Made by a program: the position numbers and the translations under genes. From the NCBI GenBank assembly GCA_964447335.1, contig CAYUSA010000035.1:1-29328 (forward strand): a DNA stretch of 29,328 nucleotides, read 5' to 3'. Shown one piece after another: positions 1 through 7,064 of the stretch. How positions within the stretch are numbered: the first letter of the stretch is position 1; every line of letters begins with the position of its first letter. Origin of the DNA: HRBIN12 sp964447335 (GTDB taxonomy: Bacteria > Actinomycetota > UBA4738 > HRBIN12). The notes beneath the pieces were generated by a model that worked only from the letters and a program-made list of their open reading frames with translations, ran no database searches and was not told the origin of the DNA.

Positions 1-895
1 CCGCGCCTCCGTAAACGACCTGTCCCTGGAGCTCGTCGGTGATCGGGACGGGGGGATTGGCGTTCTGGAAGTGGACGCGGGCGTGGGCTTGGCCCGTGAG
101 GCTGGGGTCGTAGCCCTGCTAAATGGGGGCCCAGGCCTTCTTCTCCTCCAGCATCTTGGAATCGATGAAGTCGGGGACATCCGGGTGGTCCGCGTCCAGG
201 ATCACCATCTTCGCGGCTCTCCGGGTCTTGCCACCCGATTTGATAACGCCGGCAAAGCTGTCGTAGCCCTTCATGAAAGAGACGGGGCCGGACGCGACAC
301 CACCGCCGGTCATGCGCTCCTTGCTCGAGCGGATGGGGGACAGGTTGCTGCCCGCGCCGCTGCCGAACTTGAAGAGCATCGCCTCCGTCTTGGCGAGATC
401 CATGATCGAGGACATCGAGTCCTGGACGGAATTGATGAAGCAGGCACTGCATTGCGGCCGCGGTTCGACGCCCACGTTGAACCAGACCGGCGAGTTGAAC
501 GCAGCCTTCTGGTTCACGAGCAGGTGCGACAGCTCCTCGGCGAAGACCTGCGCGTCCTGGTCGCTCGCGAAGTACCCGCCCCTGCGGCCCCAGTGCGTGA
601 TCGTGTCGACGACGCGGCCCACGAGCTGCCGCACGCTCGACTCGCGCTCCGGGGTCCCGGGCGTCCCGCGGAAGTACTTCTGCGCGACGATGTTCGTCGC
701 GTTCTGCGACCACGAGACCGGGAACTCCACGTCGCGCTGCTCGAACGCGTAGCCGCCCTCCTTGTAGTTCGGGATGACGGCATCTCGACGCTCCCACTCG
801 ATCTGATCGAACGGGTGAACGCCGTCGGTCGTGAAGTACCGCTTGAAGGTCAGGCCGTTGCGGATGACCTGAACGTCGCCTTCTTTCGTCGCCAC
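1..895 (-). CDS. nrdJ: Adenosylcobalamin-dependent (class II) ribonucleotide reductase, N-terminal part, cut by window and interrupted by an in-frame stop
   Basis: Class II ribonucleotide reductase reduces ribonucleotides to deoxyribonucleotides using adenosylcobalamin. The 258 residues read cleanly from a GTG at 893-895, preceded by a G-rich Shine-Dalgarno, match the N-terminal part of NrdJ. They include NSPVWFNVG (134-142) and QCSACFINSVQDSM (148-161), whose cysteine region holds one of the redox-active cysteines of the family. A TAG at 119-121 stops the frame. Without any shift, the next codons still read as NrdJ (GYDPSLTG, then HFQNAN and ITDE). The stop replaces an expected glutamate, and residues near the window edge drift from family consensus, so sequence error at a contig end is more likely than true gene decay. 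It lies downstream of nrdR on the same strand and has its own promoter and NrdR boxes. The rest of the protein is outside the window. Confidence 0.9.
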
Positions 896-941
896 TCGGG
901 AAGCCCCCTCTCACGCCCCGGGGAAGGTCCGGAAGGTGGAA

Positions 942-955
942 TCACAGCCCCGTGA
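942..955. promoter_or_regulatory. 14-bp palindromic operator candidate at the nrdJ transcription start
   Basis: On the + strand this is TCACAGCCCCGTGA, extended on both sides to an 18-bp inverted repeat AATCAC...GTGATT. It begins at the last base of the nrdJ -10 element and covers the predicted start point. Near-identical palindromes occur in front of recA (12854-12867 and 12868-12881), one of them in the same register to a -10. I do not recognise the binding protein. Confidence 0.5.
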
Positions 956-982
956 TTCTAAGCGCCGGGACCGTCGCGTCAA
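955..982 (-). promoter_or_regulatory. nrdJ promoter (-35 TTGACG, 16-bp spacer, -10 TAGAAT)
   Basis: Reading the minus strand, TTGACG (977-982) and TAGAAT (955-960) are separated by 16 bp, a good match to the housekeeping sigma consensus. Predicted transcription would start near 948, giving a leader of about 50 nt before the GTG at 895. The NrdR boxes lie immediately upstream of the -35. Confidence 0.7.
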
Positions 983-991
983 GGGTTTCGG

Positions 992-1039
992 ATGCAATAT
1001 GTCGTGGGTCGACCTGTCTGCGACCACAACATATTGTAC
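992..1039. promoter_or_regulatory. Pair of NrdR boxes upstream of nrdJ
   Basis: Two 16-bp near-palindromes, 992-1007 (ATGCAATATGTCGTGG) and 1024-1039 (CCACAACATATTGTAC), share the core CCACRACATATTG on opposite strands. They fit the known NrdR-box consensus ACACWATATWTWGTGT. Centre-to-centre spacing is exactly 32 bp, the three-turn spacing typical of NrdR operator pairs. They sit just upstream of the nrdJ -35 and just after the nrdR stop, so NrdR most likely represses nrdJ here. Confidence 0.8.
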
Positions 1040-1058
1040 CTGAGCGCGTTTCCGCTGG

Positions 1059-1535
1059 TCAGCGCCCTCGAGGTTTGGCGGGCTCTTTCTTCGGCAGCAG
1101 CACGCCGAGCTCACGCTCGAAATCCGTCACTTCCTGGAAGTCCTTGTAGACGCTCGCGAAGCGCATGTAGGCGACCTGGTCGAGCTTCTGGAGGTGCTGG
1201 AGGACCTCGACGCCGACCTGCTGCGAGGTCACCTCGGGCCCCTTGCGCCGCAGTCGGGACTCGACCCGCTCCCCCACCAGCGCGACCTGCTCGGCGGTGA
1301 CGGGCCGGTTCACGATGGCCTTGCGGATCCCGGCGACCATCTTGTCCCGGTCCCAAGGCTCCTTCGACCCGTCGCGCTTGACCACCATGAGCCCGAGCTC
1401 CTCGATCCGCTCGAACGTCGTGTACCGGCGGCTGCACGCTCGGCACTCGCGGCGACGGCGGATCGCCGCCCCCTGGTCGGCGGGGCGCGAGTCCACCACC
1501 TTGTCGTCCTCGCGATCGCACCACGGACAGCGCAT
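1059..1535 (-). CDS. nrdR: Transcriptional repressor NrdR
   Basis: NrdR is a zinc-ribbon and ATP-cone repressor that senses nucleotide levels and shuts off ribonucleotide reductase genes. The 158-aa product starts MRCPWC. It has four zinc-ligand cysteines (C3, C6, C31, C34), the basic stretch RRRRECRACSRRYTTFE that follows in the family, and an ATP-cone from about residue 49 to 139 (VVKRDGSKEPWDRDKMVAGI onward). The length is normal for the family. The ATG at 1535 is chosen because a GATGAGG-like Shine-Dalgarno stands just upstream and the protein then begins exactly at the zinc ribbon. An ATG at 1544 would add three residues. A NrdR-box-like palindrome lies directly upstream, suggesting autoregulation. 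Confidence 0.95.
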   Translation of the reverse strand: MRCPWCDREDDKVVDSRPADQGAAIRRRRECRACSRRYTTFERIEELGLMVVKRDGSKEPWDRDKMVAGIRKAIVNRPVTAEQVALVGERVESRLRRKGPEVTSQQVGVEVLQHLQKLDQVAYMRFASVYKDFQEVTDFERELGVLLPKKEPAKPRGR

Positions 1536-1549
1536 GCGCCTCATCCCTG

Positions 1550-1595
1550 CCACAACATATGGTGGCCGGGCGCACGCTACCACGAGATCGGTGGC
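1550..1595. promoter_or_regulatory. NrdR-box-like operator upstream of nrdR
   Basis: CCACAACATATGGTGG (1550-1565) shares its first ten bases with the second nrdJ box and is itself palindromic at both ends (CCAC/GTGG). A weaker CCAC...GTGG copy (1580-1595) follows with centres about 30 bp apart. The strong copy lies 14 bp before the nrdR ATG, where binding would block transcription or initiation. The second copy is degenerate, so the pair is less certain than the one at nrdJ. Confidence 0.55.
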
Positions 1596-1597
1596 GA

Positions 1598-1888
1598 CTA
1601 CCCGGAGAGGGGGATGACGAGCGTCTGTCCCGGGACGATCGCGCCCGGCTCGACATGGCTCGCCGTGGCGATGGCGTCGACCACGGAGCGCGGGTCCCGG
1701 TCGGCCGCCACGCGGCCGGCGATCGACCACAGCGTGTCGCCCGCCCGCACCACGTAGCTCTGGCTCGAGACGGGCGCGGGGGCGGAACCTCCCAGCGCGT
1801 TCGCGACGGGCCCTGCCCACACCCCGGCGACGACGGCGAGCCCGACCAGCACACCCAGCCGACGTCGGCGAACACGCGTTCGACTCAT
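1598..1888 (-). CDS. Small LysM-domain membrane protein, SOS-linked (Rv2719c/DivS position)
   Basis: This 96-aa protein has a basic N-terminus (MSRTRVRRRR), one hydrophobic segment (about 11-31) and a single LysM domain (about 44-93: YVVRAGDTLWSIAGRVAAD to GQTLVIPL). It should be anchored in the membrane with the peptidoglycan-binding domain outside. It is divergent from lexA and next to nrdR, the position of M. tuberculosis Rv2719c and corynebacterial DivS, which are DNA-damage-induced proteins that delay division. Its promoter spacer is a LexA box, and another LexA-box match overlaps its first codons. By inference it is a damage-induced division inhibitor. It carries no catalytic domain, so alternatives include a simple wall-binding protein. 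The TAGGAT -10 lies six bases from the ATG, implying a leaderless mRNA. Confidence 0.85.
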   Translation of the reverse strand: MSRTRVRRRRLGVLVGLAVVAGVWAGPVANALGGSAPAPVSSQSYVVRAGDTLWSIAGRVAADRDPRSVVDAIATASHVEPGAIVPGQTLVIPLSG

Positions 1889-1946
1889 GGGCGTATCCTA
1901 TCGAACGGGTGTTCGACGTCAAGCGCGAAACCGAACATATGTTTGA
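1868..1946. promoter_or_regulatory. Three LexA (SOS) boxes between the LysM gene and lexA
   Basis: Sites follow the actinobacterial consensus TCGAAC-N4-GTTCGA. Site 1901-1916 (TCGAACGGGTGTTCGA) is a perfect match. Site 1868-1883 (GCGAACACGCGTTCGA) misses one position and lies in the first codons of the LysM gene. Site 1931-1946 (CCGAACATATGTTTGA) overlaps the lexA -35. Centres are 33 and 30 bp apart, about three helical turns, so the dimers would sit on one DNA face. This supports lexA autorepression and joint control of the LysM gene. Confidence 0.85.
1895..1922 (-). promoter_or_regulatory. LysM gene promoter with the LexA box as its whole spacer
   Basis: On the minus strand TTGACG (1917-1922) and TAGGAT (1895-1900) flank a 16-bp spacer, 1901-1916, which is exactly the perfect LexA box. 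The ATG at 1888 begins six bases after the -10, so transcription and translation probably start at the same base. Confidence 0.75.
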
Positions 1947-1971
1947 ACACCTCCAAGGCCCGTGCTAGCTT
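1943..1971 (+). promoter_or_regulatory. lexA promoter (-35 TTGAAC, 17-bp spacer, -10 TAGCTT)
   Basis: TTGAAC (1943-1948) overlaps the right half of LexA box 1931-1946, and TAGCTT (1966-1971) follows after 17 bp. Transcription would start near 1978, about 33 nt before the lexA ATG. The overlap explains autorepression. Confidence 0.6.
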
Positions 1972-2010
1972 CCCGAGCGTAGGCGGAGGGTCTGACAAAG
2001 GGGTCGTCGG

Positions 2011-2625
2011 ATGAACACGAGCGGACTCACCACGCGGCAGCAGCGGATCTTGGACTTCATCGCGCGGACCGTGCGCGAGCGCGGCTACCCCCCCACCGTG
2101 CGAGAGATCGGCGAGGCGGTCGGGCTGACCTCGTCCTCGAGCGTCCACGCGCAGCTCGCGAACCTCGAGCGACGGGGGCTCCTCCACAAGGACCCGACGA
2201 AGCCGCGGGCGATGGCGCTCGAGGCACCCCGCGCCGATGGCGTCGCCATCCCGCTCCTCGGGCGGATCGCGGCCGGTGCCCCGACGCTCGCCGCCGAGCA
2301 CGTCGAGGAGTACCTCACGGTCCCGATGGACTTCGCGGCGGAGGCCGACCATTTCGCGCTCCGGGTGGCCGGAGACTCGATGGTCGGCGCCGGCATCCTC
2401 GACGGAGACGTGGTGGTCGTGCGCAGCCAGGACGAGGCCGACGACGGAGACGTCGTCGCTGTGCTCCTGCCGGGCCCGGCCGAGGACGAGGCCACGGTGA
2501 AGCGCCTGCGCCGGCAGCGGGGGAAGGTGACCCTCGTGCCGGAGAACCCCGCGCTCGAGCCGTTCGAGATGGACCCCGAGGGTCGGGTGCTCGGCAAGGT
2601 GGTGGCGGTCCTGCGGAAGCTCTAG
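2011..2625 (+). CDS. lexA: SOS repressor LexA
   Basis: LexA represses DNA-damage genes and cleaves itself when stimulated by the RecA filament. The 204-aa protein has the N-terminal winged helix-turn-helix (about 1-70, TTRQQRILDFIARTVRERGY then PPTVREIGEAVGL). The scissile Ala88-Gly89 lies in GRIAAGAPTLA. The peptidase part has nucleophile Ser123 (GDSM) and catalytic Lys164 (TVKRL). All self-cleavage residues are present and the length is normal. The ATG at 2011 follows a weak AAAGGGG-type site. It is divergent from the LysM gene through a shared set of LexA boxes and is followed after 41 bp by a SIS-domain gene, possibly on the same transcript. Confidence 0.97.
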   Translation: MNTSGLTTRQQRILDFIARTVRERGYPPTVREIGEAVGLTSSSSVHAQLANLERRGLLHKDPTKPRAMALEAPRADGVAIPLLGRIAAGAPTLAAEHVEEYLTVPMDFAAEADHFALRVAGDSMVGAGILDGDVVVVRSQDEADDGDVVAVLLPGPAEDEATVKRLRRQRGKVTLVPENPALEPFEMDPEGRVLGKVVAVLRKL

Positions 2626-2666
2626 GCTCCGGCCGAGAGCCCGCCGCCAACGGAGGTCCCGCCGCC

Positions 2667-3677
2667 ATGTCCGACGAACCGTCCCGCACGACCGCGCTCG
2701 AGGCCGCGATCGCCTCCCAGCCCGCCGAGATCGAGCGCCTGCTCGGCGTCCGTATCGGTCACGACATGATCGAGCGCCTGAAGCAGGCGCACCGTATCTG
2801 GGTGGTCGGCACCGGGACGAGCCAGCACGCGGCCGAGCTCGCGGCGGCCATGTTCCACGACGCCGGGCGAGCGGCGTACGCGATGTCCTCGATGCGGTTC
2901 GTCAATTGGGCGCCGCCGGTGGATCCCTCGGACGCGGTGGTCGTCATCAGCCACAACGCGGGAGCCGAGACCTCCTATGCCGCGGCCGCGTACACCATGG
3001 GCATGGACGCCGGCCTGCGGGTCGTCGCGATCACCCGGCGGGGCGGTGGCCTGCTCGAGTCGCTCGAGACGGTGGACAAGGAGCGCTCGCACACCTACAC
3101 CGTGAGCTACACCTCGGCGCTCGTCCTGCTTGCGCGCCTCGCTCACGAGCTGGGGGCCGAGGCCTACGCCCCCGAGGTGCTCGCGAGGATCCCGGGCGCC
3201 GTCCGGGCGGCCATCGACGACCCCGGGACGCAGGACATCCCGCTCCCCGAGCGACTCCTGGTGCTTTTCGGCGAGGGCCCGGCCGGCGTGACCGCGAGAG
3301 AGGGCGCGCTGAAGATCCGCGAGGCGGCGCACCTGGTCGCCGAGGGCTACGACGTCGAGTACCTGTTGCACGGCTCGGCGGTGCCGCTCACCGGACAGGA
3401 CCGGCTCGTCGCGCTCGCGCCACCGGACACCGACGGGCTGATGGCCGAGGTCGCCGCGGCCGCGGAGGCCGAGGGTGTGCAGGTCACCGCGTTGATCGAG
3501 CCCGCGGACCTCCCGCCCGTGCTCGCGCAGATCCCGCTCACCGTCCGCCTCCAGGCGCTCGCGCTGCGCTTCGCGCTCGAGCGCGGCACGGACCCCGACC
3601 TCGCCATCACGGGTGCATGGGCCGGCGAGCGGCTGTGGACGCTCGGCGCCCCCGGACCCAGCGCGCCCGCCTCCTAG
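2667..3677 (+). CDS. Double-SIS sugar-phosphate isomerase/deaminase-like protein
   Basis: This 336-aa protein resembles the isomerase half of glucosamine-6-phosphate synthase. It has two SIS folds: residues about 30-160 (WVVGTGTSQHAAELAA, then VVVISHNAGAETSYAA) and about 190-325 (LLVLFGEGPAGVTAREGALKI REAAHLVAEGYDVEYLLHG). The N-terminal cysteine glutaminase domain of GlmS is absent, so it cannot use glutamine. AgaS-like or NagB-II-like glucosamine-6-phosphate deaminases of this size are the nearest known alternatives. The substrate is not readable from sequence. A GGAGG site lies just before the ATG. It is 41 bp downstream of lexA, and its stop codon shares four bases with the stop of the convergent hflX. 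Confidence 0.85.
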   Translation: MSDEPSRTTALEAAIASQPAEIERLLGVRIGHDMIERLKQAHRIWVVGTGTSQHAAELAAAMFHDAGRAAYAMSSMRFVNWAPPVDPSDAVVVISHNAGAETSYAAAAYTMGMDAGLRVVAITRRGGGLLESLETVDKERSHTYTVSYTSALVLLARLAHELGAEAYAPEVLARIPGAVRAAIDDPGTQDIPLPERLLVLFGEGPAGVTAREGALKIREAAHLVAEGYDVEYLLHGSAVPLTGQDRLVALAPPDTDGLMAEVAAAAEAEGVQVTALIEPADLPPVLAQIPLTVRLQALALRFALERGTDPDLAITGAWAGERLWTLGAPGPSAPAS

Positions 3678-5038
3678 CGCCCGTCCTCGTCCGCCCCCTC
3701 GCGGTTCGGAACCGCGGCGCCCTCGGTCGGGACGGCGAACGCTCGGACGGAGGCGAACACCCGATGCCCAACCCGCGCCCGGACGAGCACGCCGTCCTCG
3801 CGCGGCTCCTCACGGAGCACCTCGGCCTCACGATGCAGCATCGCGAGGAGGTCACCACGCTCGTGCGGCAGGAGCACCTCGACCCTCATGGGGAACCTCG
3901 GGAGGGTCTGCTCCACGAGGCCGAGCAGTTCCTCGAGCCCCTCTCCGAGGAGCGCGGACACGGCGATCGCGTCCGGGTACCGCCGGGCCAGCATCTCGCG
4001 GCCGTCCTCGTCCACCCGGTCCACCTTGTTGAGGGCGAGGACCTCGGGGACCGCGCCTGCGCCGATCTCGACGAGCACGGTTCGCACGGCCTCAATCTGC
4101 GACTCGAGGTCCGGGCTCGATGCGTCGGCGACGTGCAGGATCAGGTCCGCGCGGCCGACCTCCTCGAGCGTGGAGCGGAAGGCCTCAACGAGATCGTGGG
4201 GCAGCTTGCTCACGAACCCGACCGTGTCCGAGATCGTCGCGTCGCGCCCGTTCGGGAGCTGGATGCGCCGGGTCGTCGGGTCGAGCGTCGCGAAGAGCTG
4301 GTTCGCGACGATCACGTCGGCCCTCGTGAGCGCCCGCATGAGCGTGGACTTCCCGGCGTTCGTGTAGCCGGCGATCGCGACCTGCGGCACGCCGGAGCGC
4401 TCACGCTGGGCACGCTTCACGTCGCGCGTGCGGGCGAGATCCTTGATGTCGCGCCGGAGCTTCGTGATACGCCGGCGGATGTGCTGGCGGTCCACCTCGA
4501 GTTTCGTCTCGCCTGGGCCACGCGTACCGATGCCACCGCCTAGCCGGCTCATGGCCTCGCCCCAGCCACGCAGGCGAGGTAGGAGGTAGTTCAACTGCGC
4601 GAGCTCGACCTGCGCCTTGCCCTCCCGGCTGCGGGCGTGGAGCGCGAAGATGTCGAGGATCAGGGCCGTGCGGTCGATCACCTTCACCTTCAGCCGGTCC
4701 TCGAGGTTCCGTAGTTGCCCGGCCGAGAGCTCGTCGTCCAAGATCACGGCCTGCGCGCCGGTCGCGTGCACCGCGCGATGGATCTCGTCGATCTTGCCCC
4801 TACCGACGAACGTTGCGGGGTCCGGATCCGATCGCGTCTGGATCACCCTCGCGACCGGCTGGGCGCCGGCCGAGTCCGCGAGGGCGGCGAGCTCCTCCAG
4901 GTCGTCCTCGTCCATGTGCCGCCCGACGCCGACGAGCACGGCTTTCTCGGGCACGCGCGGGCGCCAGGTCGCCGAGATCGGCGACTCGAGCATCGAGGTC
5001 TCGTGGACCCCTCGGCCGCCGCGCCGGTCCTCGGCCAT
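3674..5038 (-). CDS. hflX: GTPase HflX
   Basis: HflX is a ribosome-binding GTPase that splits stalled or stressed ribosomes. The 454-aa product has the N-terminal nucleotide-binding HflX domain (about 32-215, with FVGRGKIDEI and the glycine-rich SRLGGGIGTRGPGETKLEVD). The G domain follows, with P-loop GYTNAGKST (224-232), DTVG (271-274) and NKVD (337-340). The ATG at 5038 overlaps the dapL stop as TGATG, which fixes translational coupling. It is the last gene of rny-miaB-miaA-dapF-dapL-hflX. Linkage with miaA is familiar from other bacteria. The first ~25 residues are poorly conserved, so a start at MLESPIS (residue 16) is possible. Confidence 0.95.
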   Translation of the reverse strand: MAEDRRGGRGVHETSMLESPISATWRPRVPEKAVLVGVGRHMDEDDLEELAALADSAGAQPVARVIQTRSDPDPATFVGRGKIDEIHRAVHATGAQAVILDDELSAGQLRNLEDRLKVKVIDRTALILDIFALHARSREGKAQVELAQLNYLLPRLRGWGEAMSRLGGGIGTRGPGETKLEVDRQHIRRRITKLRRDIKDLARTRDVKRAQRERSGVPQVAIAGYTNAGKSTLMRALTRADVIVANQLFATLDPTTRRIQLPNGRDATISDTVGFVSKLPHDLVEAFRSTLEEVGRADLILHVADASSPDLESQIEAVRTVLVEIGAGAVPEVLALNKVDRVDEDGREMLARRYPDAIAVSALLGEGLEELLGLVEQTLPRFPMRVEVLLPHERGDLLAMLHREAEVLREEPREDGVLVRARVGHRVFASVRAFAVPTEGAAVPNREGADEDGR

Positions 5039-6192
5039 CAGGCGAGCGTCGCCGCGAGGCGGTCCATCGCCTCGGCGAGCCGGTCGTCGGGCACCGTGAG
5101 GCTGAATCGCACGTACCCCTCGCCGAGCGCCCCGTACCCGCTGCCGGGCGCGACGAAGATCCCGGCGGTGTCGAGCAGGCGATCGGCGAACCCGACCGAG
5201 CTCTCTCCCTGCGGCGTGGGGACCCACACGTAGCACGAGCCGAGCGGTGGTTCCAGCGACCAGCCGAGCCCGTTCAGCGTCTCGATCACCAGGTCACGCC
5301 GACGCTGGTACGTCGCGCGGAGCTCGTCGAGCTGCTCCGGCGGACCCTGGAGCGCGGCGATCGCCGCCCGCTGGATCGCCGTGAACTGCCCCGAGTCCAG
5401 ATTCGTCTTCACGACGGCGAGCGCGCGGATGGCCTCGGCCGAGCCGGCGACCCATCCGATCCGCCACCCGGTCATGTTGTAGGACTTCGAGGTCGAGCCG
5501 AACTCGAGCGCGACCTCCTTCGCGCCCGCCGCCTGGAGCACCGACGGTGCGACGTACCCGTCGTAGGTGATCTCCGTGTACGCGGCGTCATGCAGCAGGA
5601 GCAGATCGCGCTCCCGCGCGAACGCGACGGCCTCCTCGAACGTCGTGAGGTCCGCGACCGCCGCCGTCGGGTTCGTCGGGAAGTTCAGCCACAGCACCTT
5701 CGTTCGCTCGGACACCGTTGCGGCGGAGAGGTCCGGCAGGAACCCGCGCTCGGCCGGCATGGGCAGCGGGATCGGCGTCGCCCCGGCCAGCCGCGTCGAG
5801 ACCCCGTAGACCGGGTAGCCCGGGTCCGGGATCAGGGCCTCGTCACCCGGGTCCAGGTACGCGAACGCGATGTGCCCGATCCCTTCCTTCGAGCCGATGA
5901 GCGCCATGACCTCGGTGTCGGGGTCGAGCTGGACCCCGAAGCGCCGCGCGTACCAGTCCGCCACGGCGGTGCGGAACGCGAGGCTCCCGAAGTAGCCCGG
6001 GTACTGATGGGTCGAGGGGTCCCGCACGGCGTCGCGCATCGCCTCGACGATGTGCTCGGGCGTCGGGAGGTCGGGGTCGCCGACGCCGAGCGAGATCACG
6101 TCCACGCCCTCGGCCCGCTTGGCCGCGATCTTCTTGTCGAGCTCGGCGAACAGATATGGGGGGAGCGTCTCGATCCGTTTGGCGACCTTCAT
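5038..6192 (-). CDS. dapL: LL-diaminopimelate aminotransferase (DapL type)
   Basis: This is a class I/II PLP aminotransferase of 384 aa. In lysine and cell-wall synthesis DapL converts tetrahydrodipicolinate plus glutamate directly to LL-diaminopimelate, bypassing the acylated intermediates of DapD, DapC and DapE. Visible features are the N-terminal VISLGVGDPDLPTP, NFPTNPTAA (170-178), the aspartate of HDAAYTEI (D202), the PLP lysine K236 in GSTSKSYNMTGWRIGW, and a C-terminal arginine region (YVRFSL). The start MKVAKRIETLPPYLF is the usual DapL N-terminus and overlaps the dapF stop as ATGA. The position directly after dapF strongly supports this function over other aminotransferases of the same fold. 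Confidence 0.88.
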   Translation of the reverse strand: MKVAKRIETLPPYLFAELDKKIAAKRAEGVDVISLGVGDPDLPTPEHIVEAMRDAVRDPSTHQYPGYFGSLAFRTAVADWYARRFGVQLDPDTEVMALIGSKEGIGHIAFAYLDPGDEALIPDPGYPVYGVSTRLAGATPIPLPMPAERGFLPDLSAATVSERTKVLWLNFPTNPTAAVADLTTFEEAVAFARERDLLLLHDAAYTEITYDGYVAPSVLQAAGAKEVALEFGSTSKSYNMTGWRIGWVAGSAEAIRALAVVKTNLDSGQFTAIQRAAIAALQGPPEQLDELRATYQRRRDLVIETLNGLGWSLEPPLGSCYVWVPTPQGESSVGFADRLLDTAGIFVAPGSGYGALGEGYVRFSLTVPDDRLAEAMDRLAATLA

Positions 6193-7064
6193 CCGAGCCC
6201 TCTCACCTCGAGCCACGCTCTGTCCAGCGTCCCTTCGAACACGCGCTCGGCCGGTCCCGTGAGCAACACCTCGTCCGCGGCGCGCTCGACGACCAGGTCG
6301 CCGCCGGGGAACCGGACGATCGCCCTCGCCGGCACGAGCCCGGCTTCGTTCGCGGCCACGAGCACCGCGCAGGCGCCCGTGCCGCACGCCATCGTCTCGC
6401 CCGACCCGCGCTCCCACACGCGGGCCTTCAGGACCTCGCCGTCGAGCGCCACGAACTCGACGTTCGTCTTGCTCGGGAAGCGCACGTCGTGCTCGATCCG
6501 CGGGCCGAGCGTTCGGACGTCGACCCCCGCGGGATCCTCTTCGACGAAGAGCACGAGATGCGGATTGCCCATCGAGATCGCGCTCGCCTCGTAGCTGCGA
6601 CCGTCGACCTCGAACGGCTCGGTGAGGAACGGTTCCTCGGCGGGGCCGGTCATCGGGATCCGGGCGCGCTCGAACGCGGGCGCGCCCATCCCCACCGTGA
6701 CCGAGCGCACGACGCCATCACGCACGTCGAGCGACAGACGCTTCGTCCCGCCCCGCGAGCCGACGCGCAGCTCGGTCGCCGTCGTGTGGCCGTGTTCGAA
6801 CACCAGCTTGCCGAGGCACCGGATGCCGTTGCCGCACATCTCCGCGATCGAGCCGTCGGCGTTGCGGTAGTCCATGAAGAAGTCCTCACCGGGCGCCTGC
6901 CCGCGCGTGACGCGGATCACGCCGTCGGCACCCACCCCGAAGCGACGGTCGCAGAGCGCGGTCGCGAGCCCGGCGGTGAGGGGGCGCTCGTCCTGCAGGT
7001 CCTCGAGCATGACGAAGTCGTTCCCGGTGCCGTGGTACTTCCAGATGCGCAAGGGTTCAGCCAC
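6189..7064 (-). CDS. dapF: Diaminopimelate epimerase
   Basis: DapF is a cofactor-free epimerase turning LL- into meso-diaminopimelate for peptidoglycan and lysine. The 291-aa protein carries both catalytic cysteines in their motifs: C77 in AEMCGNGIRC and C227 in MACGTGAC. It also has the N-terminal KYHGTGNDFV and the family hallmark FMDYRNADGS. Length is normal for the actinobacterial form. The GTG at 7064 overlaps the miaA stop by 8 nt, and the next gene, dapL, overlaps by 4 nt. The two enzymes catalysing consecutive steps are therefore translationally coupled. Confidence 0.96.
   Translation of the reverse strand: MAEPLRIWKYHGTGNDFVMLEDLQDERPLTAGLATALCDRRFGVGADGVIRVTRGQAPGEDFFMDYRNADGSIAEMCGNGIRCLGKLVFEHGHTTATELRVGSRGGTKRLSLDVRDGVVRSVTVGMGAPAFERARIPMTGPAEEPFLTEPFEVDGRSYEASAISMGNPHLVLFVEEDPAGVDVRTLGPRIEHDVRFPSKTNVEFVALDGEVLKARVWERGSGETMACGTGACAVLVAANEAGLVPARAIVRFPGGDLVVERAADEVLLTGPAERVFEGTLDRAWLEVRGLG

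Noticed and set aside
71..955. + strand open frame antisense to nrdJ
   Set aside because: nrdJ on the minus strand carries the family motifs; the antisense product has none.
896..1058. Cobalamin riboswitch upstream of nrdJ
   Set aside because: The 163-bp gap is filled by the promoter, the palindrome and the NrdR boxes. No B12-box-like conserved core was seen, and a leader of about 50 nt is too short.
1059..1922. A longer NrdR starting far upstream
   Set aside because: The extension is a shadow of the LysM gene in another frame; the zinc ribbon begins at residue 2 of the short form.
2906..4543. + strand open frame overlapping the SIS gene and hflX
   Set aside because: Shadow frame of the SIS gene (same strand, other frame) and of hflX (opposite strand). 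Composition is Arg/Gly/Ala-rich and there is no ribosome-binding site.
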